A stretch of 64,000 nt of DNA from Linnemannia hyalina. Taxonomy: Eukaryota > Mortierellomycota > Mortierellomycetes > Mortierellales > Mortierellaceae. The position numbers and the translations under genes were made by a program. Positions 30,053 to 41,781 of the stretch are shown in pieces (within the stretch, counting starts at the first letter, position 1; each line of letters starts with the position of its first letter). The DNA lies in the NCBI GenBank assembly GCA_019671135.1, contig JAHRHY010000005.1:434001-498000 (forward strand), written 5' to 3'. The notes beneath the pieces are model-generated. The model saw only the letters and a list, made by a program, of their open reading frames with translations. It did no database searches and was not told the DNA's origin.

Positions 30053-33000
30053 ATGGACCACATCGAAGAAGCCGTTGCTTGCGCACTCAGCCCCACCGCA
30101 GACCCTGCTCTGAAGCAACAGGTGCGTCCACTCTCGCCTTTTCTCTCCTTCCCTCCCCATGCATAATATGACTCTTTCGCACCTTCCTTCCCTTTGCCCA
30201 CCATCGTCCTTTCATATTATTTTTTCCCGCCATACTTTGACCTTGTTCCACTTTTACAACTCATTCCACAAACCAAGGCTGCACAAACACAGGATAGAGA
30301 GAGAAAGAAAATCTTATCCCAACTCGCCGTTCACACTTGGATCAGTTTGAAAGGCAGACACGACAAAAAGTAGACGTTCGGGAATCGTTACGGTACACGA
30401 CAGCTGATCAAGAGCGACGCTGAGACAGGCTTGCTTTCGTATTTTTTTCGGTCGTCAGGACAGGGGGCGAAGGGGCCGTGTTTATAGTGGACGTTTGAAG
30501 CAGCACGGCCCTCGAGAGGGTGTTTTCATCCACTTCACTAGTCTACTCTTCAGGGTACCACGTCAAAATACAACAGGACCTGGGAAAGTCTGTTCTCACA
30601 GCAGCACAACCTTCCTCAAGGGATGAAGGCTTCCTTTCGACGTGAGAGATCTATGTACTTCCAGACCTGGCATGAAAGACCAACTGTCGAATAAAGCCAT
30701 CGGGAAACTCGCGCTGCTCGCCCATTACTGCCCTGTTGAAAAGCTGGAAAAAAAGTCTTCCTCCCACTTGCACTCACGCCACCATTCGGAGGTGTTGTAC
30801 GACACTATGCTCTTTATAGACCATTTCAACGTGTGACATCACGCTGCCACCTTTTTTCACACCCTTCCAACACCCGCGCCTCCATCACGCTTTGTCCTTT
30901 TTTTCGGGAGCAATGACTGACCATGAGTTCAACTACCTTTTTGTCTGATCTGCGATGAGAATAGGCGACACAATACTGCGAACAAGTCAAGGCGTCTCCT
31001 GATGGATGGCAATCTTGCCTGACGCTCTACATTCGGGAGCCCAAAAGGTATTTTTTGTCTTCTTGCTGGTTGTTTTGTTCTCGTTTGTTCTTTTTGAGTT
31101 TTTGTTGTCTTTTTCATTATCGTTCAGACTTGCACTCTTGTGCCAATCAGATCGCAGCGATTTTTTGTTGTTGTTGTCTTGTTGTTGGCGTTTTGCGTTT
31201 TCGTTTTGCTCGATTGCCTCCTTGCGTGCCATTGTTGTTTAGTGGTCGTGTGGTGCAGGAGTACACAAATATGACTCGATTGCATGGATCATACTTTTCA
31301 TAAAGGGAATACGGAGTGGGCATCATTTGGAGAGGAGCAAAGAACACCCACAGCAACAGCATTCGATGCCGGAATATCATACCAACAGTCTCCTGTTTAT
31401 GGTTCCCTTTTCTGAAGGAAGAAAAACGCCACTAATATTATTTTCCCCTATGTTTGCTAATTGTTGAAAATCATAACGACAAAAAATAATAGCACCCCCG
31501 AAACCCGCATGTTCTGTCTACAGGTTGTCGAAGAAGTACTCATGACCAGGTATGAAACGATACACACATCCGTCATATACGATCTGCGGATGTGCCAGTG
31601 CAAACTGACATGCATTAGCTACGCCTCCAAGGGAAATACACGATGAATCATCCAGACTCACTCTTCGCTCCTTTCACCTTGCTTTTAGAACCAACACGCT
31701 GGATGAGACACGACTAAACTACTTTCGACAGACCTTCATGGACTACATCCAACGGGAATTCGTCAACAATGGCATCGACAACACACTGAGCTCAGAACCT
31801 TCATGTAAGTGACCAGAATGTACAAACTGCGGATTTACTATTTATTTATTATTTTTGCCAAGAGTCTATGCTACTTCAGAAAAAACGAACATGGACGACT
31901 GATACCATTGATCGTTAAATGATCCACGATGCAATAGATCTCAAGAACAAGTTTGCACATGCAGTTGCACTTCTATTCCGCCAAACATATATGAAGTCAT
32001 GGACCACATTCTTCTCCGACATGCTCAGCCTCATCACCCCTCTGCCTCAGTCTTCAGGGAAATCGAACATGATGATGGTGGACCTCTTCCTCAGGATCTT
32101 GATGTCGATCGATGAGGAGGTCGTCAACACTCTCATTTCCCGAGTCAGCTCTAAGGAAGAGAACACTCTCAACATCAACATTAAGGATCGCATGAGAGAG
32201 CAGGATGTTCCCACACTCGCTAACGTATGGTACGAGTTGTTGACAGAGTACAAGGACCGCTCTCTTGATTTCGCAGAGATGCTGCTTCGCATCGTCGGAG
32301 TCTATGTGGGTATGTCAACAACGACGCACGGACAAATATACTGCATTTACAAGGACGCGACGGCTCTTTCTGGACAATTCATTGGCAGCCCCTTTCTAAC
32401 ATGGACCATTTCCCTTTATTTTTGTAGCCTGGATCGACATCTCACTTATTGTCAATGAGAGATTCGTGACTCTTATTTACAGTTTCTTGTTGACGACGTC
32501 TATCCGCAATGCTGCTGCCGACAGCTTGACCGATATCATCAAGAAGGGAATGAAGCCTCTGGACAAGCTGCAGCTCATCGGCATCCTTGGCATTGTTGAC
32601 GTCTTGCAGCAACTCGATATCTCTGTAAGCTTAGTGCATTGAATGCTTACACCAAGGACATGATTCCAATTGATCTTGACTGACCAACAACCCATTCTCA
32701 CTTTTCTTTTAACAGTCTGATTCAGAGTTCCGCGAAAAGATTGCTCGCCTTGTCAACAACCTCGGTCTCCAACTTTGCCAGATCTGGAACGACACCAACC
32801 CTCAGAGCAACTCGAACTACCCTCCCACCGCCAACCCTACCGCCTACACACACATCTCGCAGCTGGTGCCCATCCTTCTCCAGTTTTTGCGTGACGAGGA
32901 TAACAATGTCACGGAGGCTGTTTTTGGTTTCTTGCGCGAGATTCTTAACATCTTCAAGGTGATCAAGAAGACCACTGGCTCGTTGCCACAGGAACAAAAG

Positions 33001-35507
33001 GTGCTCCTCCGCCAGATTTTGGAATCGATCGTTATGAAGATGAAGTACGGCGAGGACATGGACTGGGTTTGCGTTGCTATCGCTGGAGGTTCAGAATCCG
33101 TCGGTACCATCGGCGAAGACTCGATCGGCGACGACGAGATGCTCGATTTCTTGGAGATGCGTCGGGAATTGAAGCGATTCTACGATCAGATTGCATCTCT
33201 CTCGGCTAGCCTTACGACCACCTTCTTGCACTCTGCTGTCACCTCGACCTTGACGACATTTGTAAACGAGAAGGCTACAGGATCTGCAGGATCTTCTGAT
33301 TGGAGGGATCTGGAGTTGGCGCTCTACTTGCTTTACCTTTACGGAGAAGCCATCAAAGGCGTTCCCCAGTTTGCTGTTGGCGCGCCAACGATCGGCGCTA
33401 ACGGTGGCAAGATTGTGAACCCCGTCCCTCAACCAGGAGCTCCATTGACCCCTCTGGGCGAGTGCCTATTCGAGATGTGCAAGAGCGGCGTGTCAGCCTA
33501 TCCTCACCCATCTGTCTCGGCCAACTTTTTCGAGATTGCCTGCCGTTATGCCAACTTTTTCGAAATTCGCCCCGACTGCATTCCTGAGGTCCTGGAGGCG
33601 TTTGTCGATGCACGTGGTCTCCATCACCCAATCTCAGCCAACCGTACGCGTGCATGGTACTTGTTCTGGCGCTTCAGCAAGGATCTCAAGCTCAAGTTGA
33701 CGCCCTATCTCCAGACGGTGCTGAACAGTATTCAGGATGTTTTGACGGTTGAGGCTTCGCTTCCCGGAGCGTTGAACCCCGGTTTCGATCTCTCCACGTT
33801 CAAGGACCAAGTCTTTGAGACAAAGACCTACCTCTTTGAAGCTGTTGGACTCTTGATCTCGCAAGAATGTATACCCGCTCAGCAACAGTTTGAGTACCTG
33901 ACTGTAGTTGTCAGCCCATTCCTGTCCGAGATCCAAAAGAGTCTGGAAGCTTGCCGATCGATCCAACAGAGCTCGAACGGAACGATTCAGGATAACATGA
34001 CAGTAATGGCAGGAACACCCCGCTATCGGGATTTAGAGCTTGTCTGGACCCTGCACCACCGTCTGATGGCGCTCGGCAGTATCGCCAAGGGATTCCCAGA
34101 CATGCTGGGCAACAAGAAGGTCGCCGCCAATGCCGCTGCTATGGGCTCCAGCCCCTGCTCGCAGATCTTTAAGCAGGTGGCAGAGATCACATTGGTGGCG
34201 CTCGAGACGCTTTCTCGCTTTGAGGTGATTCGTTCGGCTTCCCGGTTTACATTCGGTCGCTTGATCAACTGCCTTGGTCAGGATGTGCAGCCCTACTTGC
34301 CTACCTTGATCACTGGTTTGCTGCAGGAATGCTCGGTCATGGAGTTGGTGGAATTCTTGCCATTCATGGGCCAGGTGGCGCACAAGTTCAAGGCGACGAT
34401 CATGTCGATTCTGAACGGGCTGTTCTTCCCCCTTGTTCAGAAGGTGTTTTTCTTCTTGAACCAGGTTGCCAATGGAACGGATGAGGCCATGGCTTTGGCG
34501 GAACTCCGCAAGAGTTATCTCACCTTCCTGATGGGCTTGTTTTCGTCCGAGCTCGAGAATGTTCTCATCACGGACCGTAAGTGTTCTGGTTTCCTGTACT
34601 GCTTTTAACCATGCCTTTTGATCTATGCGGCCCTTAATTGCAATTCAATTGACCATGCTTATCTCTTGTCGGAATAATGTAGTGAATGGACAGCATTTGG
34701 GATTGATTCTTCAGAGTGTGTTGCACTATGCACAGGATCTGAGTGATATTCCTGTGAGCAGGATGGCGTTTGGTATTCTATTGAAGGCTGTCAACTCTTG
34801 GGGAAGTCAAGGCGAGTCTTCGGGAGCGGCGGCAGCAGCAGCACACGCCAATGGCAAGAATGGAGTGAGCAATGGATCGTCTGGGAGCGGTGGTGGTGGA
34901 GACGGAACAGGAGAAAAGTTGGAAGCGCCTGGATTCTACCAGTTCATGTATGAGCATATCCTTCGCATTACGTTCGAGGTGCCTATGAAGCCCAATTTTG
35001 ACTTGCAGGATGGCCAATCGGTGCTTGTTCTTGGCGAGATTGCGGGATTGCAAAAGGCGATTGCGTTGAAGCAGGGAGGTACGTTCTTGAGCTATTTGAG
35101 CCAAGTGTATTTGCCATCGATCCACTGTCCGCCCGAGCTTGCGCAAGAATACATCCAGGCCCTGCAGCAATTGGATGCCAAACAGTTCAAGAAGTACTTC
35201 CAGGTAAGGATTACTTTATTGTCTTCGGCTGACTGGATTTAAAATGGAAGAGAGCAGCGTGGGAAGGCCGATCTGGCATGTCGTTGGGTCTCGTCTCGGG
35301 TCGGGAATGGAAATTGTTTTGGTATCATGAGAACGTGGAGGAGAAGGCGTGTGTTTGAGACTGGGAGAAAGACTGTGTGTGTTTTAGTGTGGGAAGAGCT
35401 GTTGGCTGACATGGCATGGCATGGTATGGTTTTCAATGACTCACGGTACCGTTTCCTTTTTGTCTCTTTTTATTCAATAGGCATTCATCCAAAAATCCAG
35501 ATCCTGA
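30053..35507 (+). CDS. LOS1: Exportin-T, tRNA nuclear export receptor
   Basis: Nine exons (30053-30121, 30965-31047, 31493-31549, 31689-31804, 31938-32309, 32428-32624, 32716-34576, 34683-35203, 35481-35507) give 1,100 residues. Exportin-T is a karyopherin-beta HEAT-repeat protein that carries mature tRNA out of the nucleus with RanGTP. Family segments are clear: ATQYCEQVKASPDGWQ, STPETRMFCLQVVEEVL, FAHAVALLFRQTYMKSW, the VDLFLRILMSIDEEVV block, AWIDISLIVNERF and SGVSAYPHPSVSANFFEI. The last nine-codon exon encodes AFIQKSRS, matching the basic C-terminus of animal exportin-T. Introns 1 (843 nt), 2 (445 nt) and 8 (277 nt) are long for this genome. A Ser/Gly/Ala-rich insert (about GESSGAAAAAAHANGKNG) interrupts the C-terminal HEAT region. 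Only with the small first exons does the N-terminal Ran-binding region appear. Confidence 0.92.
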
Positions 35508-36696
35508 ACAACTCCTCTTCTCCCATGACCGATAATCATCCCCTCCACTTTCTATACAGCCGTATCACATATTCATCCCATCCTATCCTATCCCACCATC
35601 CCATCATCCCATCATCCTACCATTTCCAGCCTGCCGTGATAAAAAACAAAACCCTAGTTTCATCCCGTTATTATTTCATTCAGAGCAATGTATTTGCTTT
35701 CAACATAAATCAAACCAACCCCTTTTCTTTTTTCTTTTTACTTTCTCTTTTCCACTCCCAGCTATTCATTCACGCGTCAGCCCTATTTTCACATTACTTT
35801 TTCGTGCGTTTCTTTTCCTCTTTCAGTTTGCTTTCTTCCTGCCCATTTTGCTTTTTTACCATTCTATTTCTTGCTCATTCTTTTCTTTCTTCGTGTATTA
35901 TTTCCCAGCTTCCCCACATGCACGCCAGATCTCTAGCTTAGTCAGAACAAACACTAACGAATAACCTAACAAAACAATAACAAAAACAAAAACAAAAAAA
36001 AAATTATCGAATAAATAAATAAATAATGATTCAAGGACAAAAAACAACAACAACAACAACAAAGAGAGGTTAGCGGTAATGGGCGATCCCGTTTTTACAG
36101 TTTCTGCAAAAGATGCTCAACCCTTTTTTTTTTGTCTGATCGAGTGGTAAACTGGTCCCAATGCATGTACTATATATACTCTCCATCGATGACGATCCCG
36201 TTTTTTTTTTTTTTTTTGGTGTCACAAGACTCTTGTTGTGTCGACTAGGGTAAGGCACCCCCTTTTGGAATGCTACATTTTGTGTCAATCAGTGGGAGAC
36301 GATCCCATAGTTTTGCGCCACATGACCTTACTCGCATGCTTCAATTGGTTTTTGGTATTTGGTATGGTATGTTTGTATTTTTTTTTTTGGACATGACAAG
36401 AAAGAAAAAAAAATCAAAAGAAAGAATAAAATAATTATGTGGCAGAAAATAAAAAAAAATAAAAGTGAAATGACATGAAAAAGAAACGCGCGATTGACTA
36501 GCAAAGTAAACTAAAGAAAGAAAAAGAAAGAAAGAAAAAAAAAACGACTACCTCTTCGGAGGGGGTAGACCCCCCCCCCTCCCATTCCTCCCGTTCTCCC
36601 ATCTCCATCATCAAATGTTATGTATAAGTATATTCATCATCCTCCCCCATCACACCTCCTCATTAAAAAAAAGAAATCGGTCCGTCTGGTCCGCTC
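35508..36696. other. Intergenic gap between convergent genes, homopolymer-rich
   Basis: This is the 3' flank of exportin-T (+) and the G-alpha gene (-). It is AT-rich, with many A- and T-runs, a short CAA array near 36045, and a C-run at about 36570-36580. A 204-codon ORF starting upstream reads through the exportin-T 3' exon and UTR in a different frame and is not conserved. Confidence 0.55.
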
Positions 36697-39600
36697 TTAC
36701 AACAGCCCTGAACTGCGAAGGTTCATCCGTTGGACGATCGAGTTCACGGCCACAACAATGACCCTCATCTGGTTGGTATCCTATCGACATCGAAGAGGAT
36801 GGGAAGCAAAGAAGATAGCGGACAAAAATATTAGTACTGTCAACTTGGATTGCGAATAGCTCGTTTGAATAAGCTCGACTGAATTAGCTCAGGTATCAAG
36901 CATGATGACGAAGGAAAAATAATAAGGCAGGTGGCGGAACCCCAAAAAAAATTGCGCATAGGAATCAGATAGTAAGAGGAGAACAAATATAAGGGAAAAA
37001 AATATGGACATGGTATGGTATGACAAGCCACGTGTAAAGCGTGCTGTTGTGTCACCACATGGCACAATTTAAAGCAAGGAACAAACAAGAAAAGAAAATA
37101 ACGTATTCTGTTCGGCCACATCATTATCGTCATTAACAGCAACAACATTAGCACATCCTCATATTCACGCTTTCCCAGAACTGAGAAAAACAAATGTCAA
37201 CTTACAGTGGCATGGGTAAAGTGGGTATAGATCTGCTTGGCGGTATCCTTGCACTGCTGCAAGAACCGACTGTGGAGGAAGGCCGAGGCGGTGGCGTAAT
37301 CATTGGGTCCATCATACTCGGAAAAGTGTGTCTTCACCAACGACCCCGAATCGAGCTTGCGCTGGAAGACATCGATCTTGTTCATGAACAGTATGAACGC
37401 CGTGTCGGCAAACAGCTTGTGGTTGGCGACCGAGTTAAACAGCACCACACACTCCTTCATCCGGTTCATCCGCTCATCCTCCTCACAGCACTGGTCGAAC
37501 GACGACAGCGCCGCCATGAAGATGATACCATCGACGTCATCGAAGTATGGACTAGAATGGAGATTGGAAAGGAGTGTGAAAAAAATAAGGAAACGAGGAT
37601 GATGGGATTAGTTCAGGAGAGACAATGTACAATTTAACTGAGTGAGATAAGTTAAAGTGAGAGCCCAAGCATATTGAAAATATTTTCCTTGTCCTTCCTT
37701 TGTGTTGTTTTCCAAACCTTCGTGGTTGTGTTTTTTTTCCTATCCCGATAGTACCAATCGTGCAACATTATATCATACCCATCTCCCTTGCAAAGTTCTC
37801 TTCCCCCAGCCTTCTTTTTGCTCCTCCTGCTGCTGCTCCTCCTGCCCTGTCCAATTGACAAATCCATTTCCACGTTGACGCAATGATGCAGCTTATTGTT
37901 GTTTGTTTCCATGCGTTAGGCAGGGTGAGAGAGAGTAAATGGCAAAAGGTACATGGTTGCGTGCGCATGGGATTGTCAACTACCCTGCTTTGGTCCGTCC
38001 AGCCCTCTTCGTGTCTTCCCGATCCCCCTCTCCTCCAAATCGAGGAACAGTCAGTCCCAGTTTCATCCATGGCCTCCCTTCCCTCTTCCTTCCCCCATTT
38101 TTTTCAGTTTCCTTTCTTTAGTTTTGTTAACCTTCCGCCACGCGTTTTGCCATGTGTCCCTCCACCTCATCAATAAAACAAAAGAGAGAAGAACAAAAAA
38201 CTTACGCCCAATATTTTCGCAGCGATTTTTGACCACCGACATCGTAAATCCTAAAAAGATTGAAGTAAAATAGAATAGTCAGAAAAGGAAACTTCCATCG
38301 ATACACCATTACCCCATTTTTCTAGCCATGATCAACTTACTTGTAAAGAACACTGTCAATGTTGAAGTAGTGTTCAGAGACGGCCAAGGTCCTGACGCGT
38401 GCCTGCAAAATATCATCGTCTGTGGGAACGTAGTCTGGCTCTGCAATACGATCTACTGAATCCAAAAAGCTGTCAGTCAAGGAAAAAAATGGGAAAAACG
38501 ATGTGAGAAGAAAAGGTTAGCAGGGAAAAAGAGTTTGAGATCTAGTTTTTTTTTCTATTGCCATTTCTGCCATATCGCCGTAGTCGAACTCAAATGTAAA
38601 AAACATCGCCCCATCGATTCCAAAAAGAAAAAAAAAAAGGAAAACTTACTATTGTGCTGAGTCCTGGAGGTTGATATTGGATCCGACACGGTAGCATTCC
38701 TGGATACCGTCGTCTGCCCAGAGAGCCTTAATGGCGGGAACCATATCCAAAAACATATCCGTCTCCGCCTTTGCGTCCGTGATCTTACGGGGGATGGCCG
38801 GGTTGGTGAATCCAATCGATGTGATCGAGTACCGCTTCAATGTCGTCTCCAGCCGCATCACCGTCTCCAGATGAACAATGTTCTCAGACTTTTCCAGCGG
38901 GATGTTGCATTTTTGGAGTCCGTATGACAACGCCTGGATCGCCTTCATCGCATTCAGATGGACAACCCTCCGGTATGTTTGGCGTTCCACATCCAGACCC
39001 TTGCGACCATAAAGCAACTTTAGCTGTTTGAGAACCGTCGTCTTGCCCGTTTCAGATGGGCCTATATAATTGATGCAACGTGGGGCGAATTCATGGTCAG
39101 TAAGCTACTGCAAATAGATGGAGGGAGCAAGGGGAGGGGAGGGACATGCAGAAAGAGGGGATATCTCCCTCAATACAGAGTAGACGACGGACTGAAAGGA
39201 TTGAATAACATATTGTAGAAATCGATACTGTTCAGCCTTCATTTCAATTAAGTTTTCTCTTCCCATTTGACACTTCTTCCTCCTTTTTCCTTGTCATGGA
39301 AAACACGTTCTTGCAACCCCCTCAATTGCTCCTGCAAGTGAGTACAAACAAAACGTGGAAAGGGGTTGAGGGAGAAACCGATGACCATCCTCGAAGCAGC
39401 AAGCTGACAGTTGAAGAACTGATAGCATCCGCCCTTTCACGCCTCCTTCAATCCCCTTTACCTCTTTGCCACTATTACTGCTGCGCCGGAAACATGACTA
39501 CGAACAACCCACCCATTACACAATATCAGACGGGAAGGGGAAATAATGCGCCGCACAGTGTCAACATTAAGATCTGAAAGAACGAAAAACATAAACAACT

Positions 39601-41226
39601 GTTTTGACCCACTTAGGCCCCATGACTCTCGTTTCTTAAAAGAAAGAAAAAAATGCCGCGTGGCGGCTCTGAATACAACGTAAAAAAATGAGCGAAGGCG
39701 AGAATGGGAGCTGAGGAGTTGGGAGTAGTCGGGACTTGGAAAACCAGTTTGGATTGTTTGAGTGGGATTGGGAATATATTTGTTGTTTTTTCTTTTAGGT
39801 GTTGGTATGTTTTTTTTGTCCTGTCCCATACTGGAGGTTGCCGTACCGTTACTCTGGCTGTATTGCCATCTTCCCATCCCTATCCTCATACCACGCTCCA
39901 ATATCGGTATCAATTCCCTGGTGACTCAATAAATGGAAGTCGGTATAGAGGACACCCCCACAGAAAAAAGGAAAGATTAACCTGCTGTTATCATGGTTGC
40001 CACCATTGCCTATGCAGGTATGTCCTCACGCCACTGCAAAGAAAAAGGCGAACACGAAGTCGATGATAGACCTTCCAGCTCAGGGCAATTGGGTCATGGG
40101 TACAAACAAAGGGATCGGGCAGTGCGAGAGACAAGAAGAGCAGGAAGAGAGTAGGGGGTAAGGAGGAGAGGGTGAAGTGAATGGTGAGCAAAAAAACAAA
40201 AAGTAGACTACCACTACTGCGACCGGGCTAATCTCGAACTTGCGAACACAAAAAAACTACAGCACGTTCAATTGTTATTGTTGCGCTTTGTGCCCTGTTG
40301 TTGCTAGATGGAACAGTTGTTGTTTGTTTGTTGCCGTGGATGATGATGTCCCTGACGTTTTTTTTTATGTGCTCGCCACGAGGTCAGTTCCTTCACTGAA
40401 ACCATCCACCCACCCAGCATACTCCACACACATGTTTGTGCCTTTGTACCTCCCTTCACACCTTTTTCTTTCAGTTGCCGCTTCCATCCTCGCCCGCCGC
40501 GGGCAGACAAAAAGAAAAGAAAAGAAAGGAAAAAAAACGCAAGTAGCACCACGTTTCTTCATTTCTTCATGATAGCATTCGCCCCATGTCTCCTGTTGGT
40601 TACTTTTTTTGTACCATCTTGTAACTCTATCTATACCACGGACAGCAGCAGCATCATCATCATTATCATCGAGAACGATAACAACAACAATAACACCAAC
40701 CCCTTTCTGCACAACCCTCCGTGTTTGAATAGATCCCAGTTTTAGAAAGTAGGGGGTAAAAGAGACAAGGGCAGGGAGAGAGAGAGAGGTACACGAGGGA
40801 AAATAAAATGAATGGACAGATAAAGATGTAGAATTGAATGGATCAAAGAGAGACGAGTGTGGGTATGTAGTGTGGTCAAAAGAGCATGAGTGAGTGTGTG
40901 GTATGCTTACCAAGGATCAAAAGCTTTGCGCTCCGTTCCTTTTGCAACCTCTCCCTGTCGGCGCGGAGGGCCTTGTCAATGGCGTCGCTAACGGCCTTTG
41001 CCTTTCTCATTTCGGAGCGATCCATTTTGGGGAGGGAGTGGGGTTGTGCGGCAGAGATGGAGTGTGCCCCTGAGACATGAGGGGCAGAGCCAGACTGTGG
41101 TGGGGAGTTGTTGATGGCGTTGGAGGAGTTGATGGGGATGCTGTTTGAGGTGAGGGAGATGGGGCCGGTGCCAGGGCTGGCAGTGGAGGACGAGTTTGGG
41201 CCTGAGGCGCCAGTTGAAGGATCCAT
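36697..41226 (-). CDS. Atypical heterotrimeric G-protein alpha subunit
   Basis: Six exons (41226-40911, 39061-38650, 38469-38341, 38250-38206, 37551-37206, 36780-36697) close in frame to 443 residues. The Ras-like and helical domains of G-alpha are complete. P-loop GPSETGKTT is at 106-114, switch I RVRT at 267-270 (keeping the catalytic Arg), DVGGQ at 289-293, NKID at 358-361 and the guanine-binding THATDT near the last splice. The tail is SSGLL. Oddities: the P-loop reads G-P-S-E-T where canonical G-alpha has G-A-G-E-S. There are about 100 residues before KLLILG, of which the first 65 are Ser/Pro/Asn-rich. The N-terminus is MDPS with no Gly2 and no Cys, so myristoylation and palmitoylation motifs are absent. 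Introns are very long (1,849, 654 and 425 nt). Receptor coupling is inferred from the family. Confidence 0.88.
39062..40910 (-). other. 1,849-nt intron in the G-alpha P-loop
   Basis: Donor GTAAGC follows KLLIL+G and the acceptor TAG precedes GC-CCA. The join gives ILGPSETGK without a gap, so no internal exon is expected. No conserved ORF was seen inside on either strand. Confidence 0.65.
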
Positions 41227-41719
41227 GTCCGTGCGATGTGATATGCGTGTTGAGGACGAAGAGTGAGTGCGAGAGTGAGAGTAAGAAAAAGAGAGAGAGA
41301 GAGGTGTTCGTGAGAGAGGGAGGGAAGAAAAGGAAGGAAAGAAAGAGAGCGAAGGATAGGTACAACTGAGAAAAGTAAAGAAAAGATAAGAGTAGGGAAT
41401 GGCAAATAAGAAGTAAGACGTAGGACGAGTGGGCGTAAGAGAGGGTGTGAGAGAGAGAAGAAGGTTAGAATGAGTAAGACAAGATGGTATGGAAGAGGGT
41501 GGACAGTGGACAGCGAACAGTGAAAGGGCGACGGATGGAATGAGTGAAGGGTGAAGGTGAAAGTGAAGATGATGAGGAAAGAGAAAAGAAAGAAGAAAAA
41601 AAGGTGACAGCAGAGAAGAAAGAGAAGAGGAATAGGAATATAGGAATATAGGAATAGGAGAGAAAAGAGAAGAGAGAAGAGGAAAGAGATCATTTTTGTG
41701 GAGAAGAAGGATTCTCAAT

Positions 41720-41781
<62 letters not shown>

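Noticed and set aside
35327..35941. 204-codon plus-strand ORF after exportin-T
   Set aside because: It runs through the last exportin-T intron, exon and 3' UTR in another frame and has no conserved features.
41007..41693. 228-codon minus-strand Leu/Phe/Ser-rich ORF overlapping G-alpha exon 1
   Set aside because: Translation of the pyrimidine-rich promoter and 5' region in another frame. G-alpha exon 1 uses a different frame confirmed by the P-loop splice.
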